Shown here one piece after another: positions 33,063-43,800 of a DNA stretch of 64,000 bases (its first letter is position 1; every line of letters starts with the position of its first letter). Under the pieces are notes generated by a model, which was not told where the DNA came from, searched no databases, and saw only the letters and a program-made list of their open reading frames with translations. Position numbers and translations under genes: made by a program. Source of the DNA: Phytopythium helicoides (taxonomy: Eukaryota > Oomycota > Peronosporomycetes > Pythiales > Pythiaceae); NCBI GenBank assembly GCA_024867545.1, contig JANFNE010000001.1, positions 1,364,001 through 1,428,000 of the forward strand, given 5' to 3'.

Positions 33063-33589
33063 TCAGCACTGCAGGCTGCGACCGACGGTCTTGGAGTGGC
33101 GGACGCAGCAGCCGAGGCGCTGGGCCCACTTGGCGCAGTCGGGCACGGCGCACCGCGTGCCTCCGCCGTGCGTCCTGCAGCGGCCCTTGGAGATGGCGCC
33201 CTTGTCGCACGCCGGGTGCTTGCAGCGCGCGCCGCCGCCGTGCGACTTGCACACGCCTCGCGACTGCACGGGGCGGAAGCAGCCGGCCACCGTGCACAGC
33301 TTGAGCCCCTTGTGGATGACGCACTTGCTCGCTCCGACCCGCACGGCCCGCAGACAGCCCGTGACGGCGCACACCTCGTCCGGACTCGTCGCGATCTTGA
33401 GGCTCAGCGGGGACAGCGAGGCGAGCGCTGTCGTGTCTGCCTCGGCTCGCGGCATTGGCGACAGCAGCGAAGGGCGAGTCTCCACCTGCTGCTGCTGGTG
33501 GGGCTCGTCGAGGCGTCTGACGTCAGCAGCATGAGCGACTCGGCCGCGTCGAGCGCCGGCAGCGGGTTCAGCAGCCGCGAGACGTCCAT
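33063..33589 (-). pseudogene. HGGG zinc-finger gene, copy E with native 5' end, frameshifted
   Basis: The only array copy with its original N-terminus, ATG 33589 (MDVSRLLNPLPALDAAESL), followed by MLLTSDASTS. An 11-nt insertion in the CAG/CCC stretch (about 33488-33500) relative to copies A-D then shifts this frame away from the zinc-finger frame (QQQQVETRPSLLSP onward), which itself stays open through all four units to 33063. Either a broken gene or an indel in a slippery repeat. It shows what the array copies lost: about 17 N-terminal codons and the native promoter. Confidence 0.7.
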
Positions 33590-33831
33590 GAGGATCAGCG
33601 CCAGTTCGCGAGTGGCGCGCGCGCATGGGCGGTGCTCCCTTCTCCTCGAGATTCGACGTCACAGGTGCGCGTGCAAGGGGGATGTGTCGGCAGCGAGAAA
33701 ACCTGTGACATCGTCGGCGTCATGCAGGCGGTGAATCTTGAGACGAGCGGCTCATCCACATACTCAGCGCAAGACAAGGCGCCGCACAGCGAATCTCCGC
33801 TGGCAGAGTGGACAACTGCTACGTCAGAAAC

Positions 33832-36418
33832 CTACACTCCCGACAGCATCGAGCGGTACTCGTCCTCGAAGTCTCGACCTGACGCCGCCTTGCCCTGCAG
33901 CGCCAGCAGCAGCATCTGCTCGAACGCGCGCGACCGCTTCTTCTCCGCGCTGCGGACAATGGAAAAACATGAAATCGGTTACTCGGTGGCATGAGGGCGA
34001 CAAGCAAGCAAGCTGGTGGTGGCGTACCTGATCTCGTGCTCCAGTTTCTCGATCTCAGATACCTGGTTGGTTTCGCTTGGAGATTTGTCGTGGTCGCTGC
34101 TGTCGATAGGCTCAACGGTGTGCTCGAGCAACTCACGGGATACCCTCGAGGTCGGGATAGGATCCAACAACGAAGTGGGAGGGCTCTGTCCTGGAGGCAG
34201 GAACCATGATCGCCACGCAGAGTTTGCCGTCAACGACTTGAGGAATTCGTTGTCGGCCTCATCACATGCGGCTTCAGCCGAACTGCCAGATGCAGTGGTG
34301 CTGATCAAACTGCTGCGGTGCTTCAAGCGTGGAGAGTTAGGCGCACCCAGTGCACTTGGATCTCGCTTGAAAGAAATGCGCTTCACAAAGTTGGCTGCAC
34401 CCTTGGACAAAAACCAAGAGCTAAGAGGCTTTGGTCGCCGCAAGCGGCGAGTGGTGCGACGACGAAGTCGATGACTGCTGCAGTAGGAGGACTAGCTCCG
34501 AAGTATCCAAAGGACGCACCCCATGCGTTGGGCGGGCGCTTCAGAACCTGCTTCTGTAACTGCGCTTGCGGCAAGGGCTCGGCGACTGGGTCGCGCTGCA
34601 TCAGCTTGGCAACGTAGCTAGTGGCTGTCCATGACAATGCCAAAAGTCTTTGTCTTCTTGGCTGCTGCGGGCCGGAGAGGCGGCATTGCCGTTGACCGAC
34701 CCTTGGGCTTCTCTTCATCACCCACGCTGTCCTCGCGTCTTCGCTTCTTTGATGCAATTGGCGCTTTAGCTTCAGGGCTCCGATGGCTTCGGCTTCTGCG
34801 GAGTAGAGAAGCCAGCTGCAGTCTGAGGTTGAGAAGCTTGCAAGTGCCTCAGCTCGCTTGAAAAAATTCGGCGAACGGCGAGTGTCGCTGGAGACATCAC
34901 CCTGCCATTATCCATCACACTCTGTGCACTCCCGGGCTCATCAGACCCTTTAACAGGTGGGATGGTAACAGGAGGGACGGTGAGTTCCATAGTTGGTCGC
35001 ACTGGCGCACGAGGAGGTGCAGCAAAGGAAGTAGATATTGTTGGCTGAGTTGATGACGTTGCCAGTGACGTACTTGTTCCGAGGGTAGGCGCCGCCGACG
35101 ATGACTTTGCTTCCACACTGGATGATTGAGGCTTCGCAATAAATTTGCTCGACCGTTTTTGCTTCGTAGCTGGGAGAATTACTCTCCGGGCTGGGTTCTT
35201 GACAGGTGATAGCTTTGACGATTGGGGCGAGCGTGGTTGTCGAGATAACCCTTGTAGCAAGCGATCGAGTATCCATGGTTTGCACACGAGGCTTTGGGCT
35301 TGGCAGTCGTTTGAGAGCGGAGTGTCGCTTTCCTGCTTTGCTTCACTGGTGGCGGACAGTGTTGTGGAAACAACTACCTTCACGTCGCTAGAAGTAGATG
35401 GGAGCTTGGCAGGATGAAATACATCTGACACGTCTGAGCTAGAGTTTGTCGTCTGTGGTCTTGCCCGTCCCAATAGACTACCGATTTCTGAATAGTGGCA
35501 CTCTCCTCCGAAACACTCGAGATTAGCTTCGGCTCTGCCTTCGGTTGCGCAGAAACTGATGGTAGGGGCACATTCTGCAGCTTTACTAGTAGCAGTCATC
35601 GGTAGAGTAGGTGTCACAAAGCTTTTCGGTGCAGATCCTTCGAGTGATGGTTGTGTTGTGATAGCAGGTGCCTTCGGTGTTATTGAAGTCGGTGCTGAGG
35701 TTGACTTGGTCAGCGAAACATCCACCTTGTCTTTTATCTTGACGCTCGTAGATAAAGACGTCGTGTCAAGCAATATTTTGTTTGACGCCAAACTATTCGA
35801 CGCCATAGAGGTCTTGGAATCAGCCTCCGAGTTTGGCAACGGCCTTGGTACACTGAGGTTCTTAGACTCTTGCGTGATTGCAACAGCTGAACCAGGCTTG
35901 GTTGCCACAGAATTGCCAGCAGCCTCTGCGCTGCCAATATCTGTTCGTAGCTTCTTCTTTGGCGCTGGATATGTTGACACCGAGGTCAGCTTGGCAATAG
36001 CTTGTCCGGTTTGTACAGGTGAAGACACTACTGGCTTTGGCGCATTGTGCCCAGCACCTAGATCAACTGTGCTCCCAGACCCGTGAGGATTGAGATGGAC
36101 AATATGTTTGGCAGTAGTGTGCTGCACCTGATGCAATTCAGGCTTCGAAGGCGCTACGCTATCAGCAGTCACTCCAGCTGTTGGGGTCGCCGCCTCATGA
36201 TCGCTCGACCCGGTAGAATTCGCTCGTCGCTTCTTACTGCGCGCTCGCTTCCCCCCAGTCAGCGACACCACGGTCGACTTGGTTGTCTGATCCGACGGGG
36301 TTGACGGGTGTGCAGCAACAGGAGTCTCCTTCTCCGGCGCACAAGTCGCCGAATGCGTTCCTCCACCCGATTCAGCGTGCTGCTGCTGCTGCTGCTGCTG
36401 CTGATGTTGTTGTTGTTG

Positions 36419-36454
<36 letters not shown>

Positions 36455-36886
36455 ATGCTGCTTCTTCTTGCCCGCTCGCTTCTTCCCGACCGTACCAGCA
36501 GACGCCGCTACTGCAGCAGTCTCGCTGGCATTAGCCGCCGCTTCCGCCCCGTGAGCAGCTCCGCTCTGCTTGCCCTTGGCGCCCTTGAGACTCACCACCT
36601 TCTTCTTCACCGCCGTCTTTGCCGCGCTCAGCACCTCCACGGCCTTGGGCACCGCCGCCTTCGCTGCCTTGGCCTTGCCAGAGGGCAGCGTCACCACCAC
36701 TCCCTTCTTCCCTGCCGCCCCGCTCTTCTTCGCCGCGTTCCCGCCAGCATTCCCGCCAGCGTTCCCGCCAGCGTTAGCGCCAGCGTTAGCACCAGCATTA
36801 GCGTTCGCATTCGCATTAGCGTTGCTGGCCGCGCCCTTCCTGCGCTTCTTGCCCTTGCCGCGTCCGCCACCTCGTCCTCCGTCCAT
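33832..36886 (-). CDS. Unknown low-complexity nuclear-type protein
   Basis: Not recognised. ATG 36886. N-terminus is basic and Gly-rich (MDGGRGGGRGKGKKRRKG), then Asn-Ala/Asn-Ala-Gly repeats, a Lys/Ala-rich segment with AGKKKQ, a long Gln tract, then Ser/Thr/Pro-rich disorder to about 34772. Conserved-looking sequence continues in other frames: SPEAKAPIASKKRRRED, YVAKLMQRDPVAEPL, WFLSKGAANFVKRISFKRD, and EIEKLEHEI, joined across a 78-nt GT-AG intron (33950-34027) to EKKRSRAFEQMLLLALQGK and TAG at 33832-33834. Frame changes at about 34780, 34620 and 34450 have no good splice sites, so indels are likely. The lysine patches suggest nuclear localisation (inference). The C-terminal 40 residues could form a helix. 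Confidence 0.6.
36380..36455. repeat. CAG/CAA polyglutamine tract
   Basis: Runs of CTG and TTG triplets on the plus strand encode about 25 Gln with two His interruptions in the minus-strand protein. Confidence 0.85.
36738..36830. repeat. Asn-Ala-(Gly) coding minisatellite
   Basis: Six- and twelve-base repeats on the plus strand (gcgttagcgcca, gcattagcgttc, gcgttcccgcca variants) encode NA, NAGA and NAGG units near the start of the minus-strand protein. Confidence 0.8.
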
Positions 36887-36984
36887 GGTGATCCTTCCGT
36901 CAATCGTGTCGGTTACGCGAAAGGGTACCTCCCAATCGTACCCCTCGTATCCCTACGGTAACGACACCCACCTCTGGAAGCGCC
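36887..36984. promoter_or_regulatory. Bidirectional promoter region, 98 bp
   Basis: Only 98 bp separate the ATGs of the divergent low-complexity gene and the DHX16-like helicase, so both core promoters and 5' leaders must lie here or overlap coding sequence. No TATA box is evident. Confidence 0.55.
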
Positions 36985-39872
36985 ATGGCGGGTGGCGACA
37001 GGCGGCAGCGGCGGCGCCGCGCCGGCAGCGACAGCGACGGCGGCGAGGAGGCGACGATCGTGTTCGACCACCGGAGCAAGCGCGAGCTGGAGCGGCAGGC
37101 GGACGAGGACGCGGACGACGCGGCGCCGCTGGACGCCGAGGAGCGCGAGCGCGCGCGCGACCGGCAGGAGCGCGACGCGTTCGCCGAGCGTTTGCGCGCG
37201 CGCGACGAGGAGAAGACGCGGCGGCCGCAGAAGCGCGCGCGGCTGGAGGACGACGACGCTCGGGGGCTCACGGAGGACGAGGTGCGCGCGCTGTCGACGC
37301 GCGGCGCGGTGAGCGTGGCGGCCGACGAGAAGCTCGGCAAGCTGCGCGAGCTGTCGCGCCAGGAGTACCTCAAGAAGCGCGAGGAGAAGGAGCTGGCGCT
37401 GCTCGAGTTCCAGCTCAAGGACGAGCAGCTGCTCTTTGGCGACGAGGCGCACAAGCTGTCGGCCGGAGAGCAGCAGCAGGCGCTGCTCAACCAGCGCATC
37501 CTCGAGACGGCGCGCGAGCGAGCGTCCAAGAAGGCAGATGCAGACGACGGGTACCGCCTGCCGGACTCGTACGAGCAAGTGGACGACGAGGGCAACAGGG
37601 TGCGCAAGCGCGACGACGCGCTGCTGCTGACCGACCGGTATGAGGAGGAAGAGGTCGTGCGCACGGAGCAGGAGGTGTGGGAGGAGACGCAGACCAAGAT
37701 GGCCACGTCCAGGAGGAAGTCGCGCAAGAAGGAGGAGGAGGAGTATGACTACGTATTTGACGACCAGATCGACTTCATCTCGCAGCAGATGCTGTCGGGC
37801 AAGCATGTTAGTGAAGAGGACGTGGCGGACGCGCGCAAGAAGATGGCTGCCAAGAAGCACCAGACCATGCAGGAGTCGCGACAGCAGCTACCGATCTATG
37901 CGTACCGCGAGCCACTTCTCGAGGCGATCGCAATTATCCTGTGCTGATCATCGAAGGCGAGACTGGTTCGGGCAAGACGACGCAGATCCCGCAGTATTTA
38001 CATGAAGTTGGGTACTCGGAGCTCGGCAAGATTGGCTGTACCCAGCCGCGTCGAGTAGCTGCGATGAGTGTCGCTGCACGAGTGGCGCAGGAAATGGACG
38101 TCAAGCTCGGCAACCAGGTTGGATACTCGATCCGTTTCGAGGACTGCACGAGCGACGAGACGGTGATCAAGTACATGACGGACGGTATGCTGCTGCGTGA
38201 GTTCCTGACGGAGCCCGACTTGAAGTCGTATAGCGTCATGATTATTGACGAGGCTCACGAGCGAACGCTGAACACGGACATTCTTTTCGGACTGATCAAG
38301 GATGTGGCGCGCTTCCGCGACGACATCAAGATCATTGTGGCAAGTGCGACGCTTGATGCCACCAAGTTTTCTCAGTATTTCGATGACGCACCTATCTTCA
38401 AGATCCCTGGCCGAATGTATCCGGTGGATATCTTGTACACCAAGGCTCCTGAAGCAGACTACTTGGATGCAGCGATCGTGACGGTGCTGCAGATTCACAT
38501 CACACAGCCGTTGCCAGGCGACATTCTCGTCTTCTTCACGGGTCAAGAAGAGATTGAGGCAGCTGAAGAAGCACTGTTACAACGAACACGAGGCTTAGGC
38601 TCGCGTATACGAGAGTTACTGATCCGGCCAATCTACGCTACTCTCCCATCAGAGCGGCAAGCTCAGGTATTTGAGCCAACACCCGAAGGCGCGCGCAAGG
38701 TTGTGTTGGCGACCAATATTGCTGAGACGTCGTTGACTATTGATGGCATCTGCTTTGTCGTCGACACTGGATTCTGCAAGCAGACCAACTACAATGCTCA
38801 GACTGGCATGGAATCGCTTCTTGTTCAACCAGTGTCTCAAGCAATGGCGAACCAGCGCGCAGGTCGTGCAGGACGAACGGCACCAGGCAAGTGCTTCCGT
38901 CTATACACTGCTTGGTCGTACAAGAACGAGCTAGATGTGAACACAGTGCCAGAGATTCAGCGAACGAACTTAGCTAGCGTTGTGCTGCTCATGAAGTCGC
39001 TGGGTGTGAACGACCTGCTGCACTTTGACTTTATGGATCCTCCACCAGAGAAGGCGCTGATTCGGTCACTAGAGCAGCTGTATGCGCTTGGAGCACTCAA
39101 TGCTCTCGGTGAGCTGACGAAACTCGGCCGACGAATGGCCGAATTTCCACTCGACCCGATGATGGCAAAGGCGCTGCTGGCTTCGGAGCAGTTCGGCTGC
39201 GTAGAAGAGGTCATGACAGTGTGCGCAATGCTGAGTGTGAACAACGCAATCTTCTACCGACCGAAGGACAAGGCCGTGCATCGCTGATACAGCACGGCTA
39301 AACTTTGCTCGTGGCGGCGGTGGCGACCACATTGTGCTGCTGAACGTCTACAATCAGTGGGTCGAGACGAATTACTCGACGCAGTGGACGTACGAAAACT
39401 TTGTCATTGCTCGCGCACTCAAGACAGCTCGAGATGTACGCGAGCAGCTAGAGTCCTTGTGTGACCGAGTGGAACTACCTCGCACAAGTAACCGCGGAGA
39501 CCATGAACCCGTGCGCTAAGGCGATTTGCGCTGGGTACTTTTACCACACGGCCAAACTGGACTCAGGGCAGCGTCGGCCCGAAGGGTGACGGCCCTGCAG
39601 GTGGAGGTGGTGGCGGCAGCGCTGCTATCTACAAGACTGTGAAGCGTGCGCAGTCGGTAGCCATCCACCCGAGTTCGTGCCTCGTGAAGCTCGAGGAGGT
39701 GCCGCGCTGGGTCGTGTACCACGAGCTGGCGTTCACGACGCGCGAGTACATGCGGAACGTGATCCCTATCAAGAGCGAGTGGCTGCTGGAGCTGGCGCCG
39801 CACTACTACAAGGCCAAGGAGGTCGAGGACGCGCGCGCCAAGAAGATGCCCAAGGCCGTCGGCCGCGCGTGA
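36985..39872 (+). CDS. DHX16: DEAH-box pre-mRNA splicing helicase, DHX16/PRP2-like
   Basis: Spliceosomal ATPase that remodels the activated spliceosome before the first splicing step (family knowledge). N-terminal acidic/basic domain with a [15 protein letters not shown]...LLFGDE segment typical of DHX16. Helicase core: GETGSGKT (I), TQPRRVAA (Ia), DEAH (II), SAT (III), FFTGQEEIE (IV), [12 protein letters not shown] (V), QRAGRAGR (VI). Then winged-helix/ratchet and OB-fold with [12 protein letters not shown] and PHYYKAKE, ending TGA 39872. Four frame changes occur inside conserved sequence: about 37930 (a missing base restores [13 protein letters not shown]), 39281 (extra base before ADTARLNF), about 39470 and about 39590. 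None has intron signals. For an essential single-copy gene these are most simply assembly indels. Confidence 0.88.
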
Positions 39873-40882
39873 GGATCCTTAGAGGCGTCCAAAGTTGAAG
39901 CGGGTAGTAGGGTACATAGTACAGTAGGAACCGTGATAGTTCCGTTTCTTTTCACCACAATGGCTACCTGGTAGTCTTTATGATGGAATACGTAGTCACT
40001 TTTTGACTATCTGGTAGTCACATGAATTCGCTATTTGACGATCGGGAAGTCTAATACTGACTACCAGAGAGTCAAAAAGCCATTTTCCGCGACGCTATAA
40101 TAGCCAATCAGTGTGGACAGTGGTCCAAAACTGACCAATCACGCTCGAGAAAGGATGCCTCCGAAAACGGATGTGTATACCTCTGAAAATCCTTAATGTC
40201 GCTAACACTAAGCACGTTCGCGGAACAGAGGCCTTTTTTTGTGCATCTCCTCGCATGTTGCTCGAATATTCCGTGGCGTGGTCCACACTGCACGTTCGTT
40301 TGCGTACCGTAGCGTTCGGAATAAGAGCGGAATGTGTGGTACACCCGGTTTTCTCGCCGTCAAGTCGCAGTTCGGATGGGCAGCTGCTTCGATTGTACTT
40401 GTCGTTTGTATGAAGATATACAATCATCAAGTGAAGTGTTGCGTGGCGCGACGTCACTTGGTAGCAGTATGGTATATACTTTCCGCAAGGTGTCTTCGTT
40501 TCGAGGTGGAATGCCGCCCATCGCGAGGTTTTACGATCGAGAACACCTGGTTGTTCGTCCTGCATCAACCGCGCGTTTCCTTGCGTTATGACGCCCAACC
40601 GTCCCGCTTAAATCGGACCATCACCCCCCGCCACTTGCCCCCACTATGCCGCATACTGGCGGCAAGAGCGCGCGGGTGGCCGGGGACCGACCGGCCGGCC
40701 GCCGAGCGAGAAAGGCGAGAGAGAGAGAGAGAGAGTCCGCGAGCCTGAGCTCCCGCGCGCGCCTGGCGAGCAGCGAGCAGCAGAGCGCGGCGACCGAGCG
40801 GCAGGCGCGGCCACCGACCGATTCCCTCGCTCCCCTCGCGGTTCTCGCGGCCTCCAGCGCTCCGTGGAGCGAGCAACGCGCG
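39873..40882. other. Intergenic between DHX16 and WNK, with inverted repeat and GA-rich leader
   Basis: About 1 kb. It holds the 22-bp inverted repeat at 39999-40079, and a GA dinucleotide run near 40708-40733 just upstream of the WNK start. The WNK frame is open back to an ATG at 40646, but that 79-residue stretch is Arg/Ala/Glu/Ser low complexity and is treated as leader. No other gene seen. Confidence 0.5.
39999..40079. repeat. Inverted repeat, 22-bp arms, 37-bp loop
   Basis: Arms ctttttgactatctggtagt(ca) at 39999-40020 and its reverse complement with one mismatch at 40058-40079. A further ctggtagtc lies at 39968-39976. Resembles ends of a small non-autonomous element or a hairpin; no flanking duplication identified. 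Confidence 0.7.
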
Positions 40883-43800
40883 ATGGACGAGGCGGACGTG
40901 TACAAGCGCCACGAGGAGGGCGACCGGCCCGTGGAGAAGTCGCCGCGCGGGCGCTACATCCGCTTCGACGTGCGGCTGGGCACGGGCGCCTACAAGTCGG
41001 TGTACAAGGCGTACGACACGGACCAGGGCATTGATGTCGCGTGGAACGCCATCGACATTGGCGTGCTGCCCGCCACCGAGAAGACGCGCATCATCCAGGA
41101 GGTGCAGCTGCTGCAGAAGCTCGAGCACAAGAACATCATCAACTTCTACGGCTCGTGGTTCTCCAAGGAGAAGAACCAGGTCGTCTTCATCACCGAGATC
41201 ATGACCTCGGGCACGCTCAAGTCGTACATCAAGCGCGTGCAGTTCATCAAGTGGAAGATCATCAAGCGCTGGTGCGTGCAGATCCTGGAGGGGCTGCACT
41301 ACCTGCACAGCCAGAACCCGCCAGTCATTCACCGCGACCTCAAGTGCGATAACATCTTCATTAACGGCAACACGGGCGACTTGCGCATTGGAGACCTGGG
41401 GCTGTCCACGCAGCTCGCCGTGCATAAGCGCTCCAAGGCCCAGAGCGTGTTGGGAACGCCCGAGTTCATGGCGCCGGAGCTCTACGACGAAAGTTACGAC
41501 GAAAAAGTGGACATTTACGCGTTCGGTATGTGCGTACTCGAGATGGTGACCAAGGAGGTGCCGTATTCCGAGTGCATTAACCCTGCGCAGATCTACAAAA
41601 AGGTGACGGCGGGCATTCGACCAAAGGGGCTTCAGCGTGTGGTAAGCCAGGCCGCGCGCGACTTCATTGAGCTGTGTCTGTCGCGCGGCAATGGACTGGT
41701 GGATGTCAGCGCCGAGTACTTGCTCGACCATCCTTTCTTAAAGCCTTCGGATGATGATGGAGATATGGTTCAGCTCTTGGACGAGGACGAGCTCGAGCGC
41801 GAAGTCAAGGTGCAGCAAGAAAAGCTGGCGCGTGTGAGCGAGGAGTCGTTTGCCGTGCAGCTGGACATGGAGAGCGCGTCGAAGAGCTCCGATAGCACAT
41901 CCGTTGTGACGGATCGCCGTAAGCAGTTTCCAACACTCTCATTGGAGCCGGAAGAGCTCTCAGGCGATACCTCGGGAGCGAAGGAGGGTGCGCCGAGTAC
42001 AGAGTCGGATGTATCGATTCAAGCCGAAGAAAAGTCTGCTGGCAAGAGACATTTGGTTTCGGTACCTCAGATGAAAGATGCTATCGCTGGCATAGAGAAC
42101 CCGTCAGCGCCGACAACGCCCGCTACATCTCCTTCACCGCCACCCGTAGCCCCAGTGGCAGTTGCCGAGCCAATACCAGCCCCGTCGTCCAACGGTCCGA
42201 TCATCAGCGAGTCGTTTGTTGACCCAGATGAACCGCGCTCGGGTAGGCGTGATGGTGACGGGAACGTCGATGAGTTTCTTGCGACGATGCCTGGAAGTGA
42301 GATTCGAATTCAAAACACTCGCATGAAGCTTATGGGTGGACGCGACCATGTGTTTGTTCCTGAAGACGACGCTCAAGACGACGAACCCGAAGAAAATGAG
42401 TCGGGTGTCACCACCTCCGTAACCGATGATGCTCGGTCACTGTCGCCTGTTCCTGATGAAGTCACCTCTGCTCCGCTAAGCGCTCCCACTCCAGCTAGTA
42501 CGAATGCTCAGCCTCTACCCGAAGTTGTTGCGCCTGCCCCATCAAGTGCCCCTTCGTCGCTGCCGCCTCCGTCTCCTGCCCCAGCGGCACAGCCGAACCA
42601 GTCAGACGGCACCCCACGTCTCGTTCCTGCAGAGCCGTCGCCTGATTACAGTAGCCTCCGACGACCAAGTCTCCACTCACTCAGCGAAGACCTGCCGCTA
42701 CCGACCGTCGACCTTTTGCGCAGCGAAAGTGGAACGCTGTTGAGCAACAATAATAGTAGCCGCCCGCCCTCGGCATCGAGTAGTACCTCGAGCATCGCCA
42801 GCTCAACGAGAAGGCGAGCAAAGCGTCATGAAATCAAGGCCGCAAAAGACCCGGAAAACGAGCACAGCATTTTGCTGAATCTGCGAATCATGATTGACGG
42901 AAAGTCAAAGGAGATCAAGTTCCCGTTCAATCTTTTTACCGACAGTACGCACGAGGTCGCTTGCGAACTTGCTGTTGATGTTGGGATTTTGGAGCCTGAC
43001 CTTGAGGACATCGCGGATTCGATTCGATTTCTTGTGACCGAGGGAAAGATCAACAATCTTCGTGACGAGCAAGTTGACGTTTGGGAAGAAGCGCCTGAGC
43101 CACGATCGTTTTCGTCGAAGGTGCTGCCACCTGTATCGAAGATGAGTGTCGTTCAGGCGCCGAGCGCCACGCCAGCGCTAGTCCCTCAACAGTCACAGTC
43201 TCAATCGCAGCCGCAAACCCCACAGACACCGCACTTGATGCCGGGAACGCCGCTTGATCGCCCGCAGACGGTACCGATCTTTTCGCTTGGGGAGCAAGCG
43301 CATCATAATATTCTGGCGAGTCATCCTCCGGTGTTGAATGTGGCAGCTGCTGGTGGTAGTGAGATGCCTACCCAAGCTGCTGTTCCCCCGTTGATGATGC
43401 TTGATCCGAACGCAACTGGTGTTAGCTCCGGTGTGAATGGCAGCGCAACTCCCAGCACGATTGCTTTTCCCTCCTTGACGGAAAGTGCTCCTCGGTCCCC
43501 GTCGCATGGCGCATTGGCCCATGCTGCAAGCGAGAACTCGCTATCGACGGAGGCGTTACTGAGCAAGCTCGAGTTGCGTGAGCGTGGTGTCTCCATTGGC
43601 TCGCTCAAGGATCCGCACTACATCCAAAAGGTGCACAATTTCGAGGACCGCATGAAAGTGGCTCGCTCAGCATTTGACGAGCGTGAGTCGACACTGGAGG
43701 CGGCGATCCGCAGCGAAGAGGAGAAGCACCAGCGCGAGATTGAGCGGTTTCGAAAAAAGATGGAGGAGTTCAACAAGCAACGCGCTGCTATCGCGCGGCA

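Larger units (their letters stand above)
12306..33536. repeat. Tandem array of five 4.4-kb units (P450 / P450 / zinc finger)
   Basis: Unit starts, at the shared sequence agattggctttggcatcgaa, are 12306, 16725, 21189, 25639 and 30074, giving periods of 4419, 4464, 4450 and 4435 bp. The fifth unit loses homology after about 33536 and runs into single-copy sequence. Each unit holds the 3' part of a plus-strand P450, a minus-strand P450, an HGGG zinc-finger gene (minus) and a spacer of about 0.9 kb (absent after the last). Identity over the genes is near-complete by eye. Direct head-to-tail arrangement implies unequal crossing-over after an initial rearrangement. Confidence 0.95.

Noticed and set aside
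12306..33536. Array considered as a transposon or CRISPR-like repeat
   Set aside because: No transposase, terminal inverted repeats or target duplication at unit ends. Units are 4.4 kb and gene-bearing in a eukaryotic genome, so segmental tandem duplication explains them.
36913..37860. 315-codon minus-strand ORF over the DHX16 N-terminus
   Set aside because: Mirror of a Glu/Arg/Lys-rich sequence giving Leu/Ser-rich antisense; no family features.
40586..41731. 381-codon minus-strand ORF over the WNK kinase
   Set aside because: Exact antisense of a highly conserved kinase domain; His/Arg/Val-rich mirror composition.
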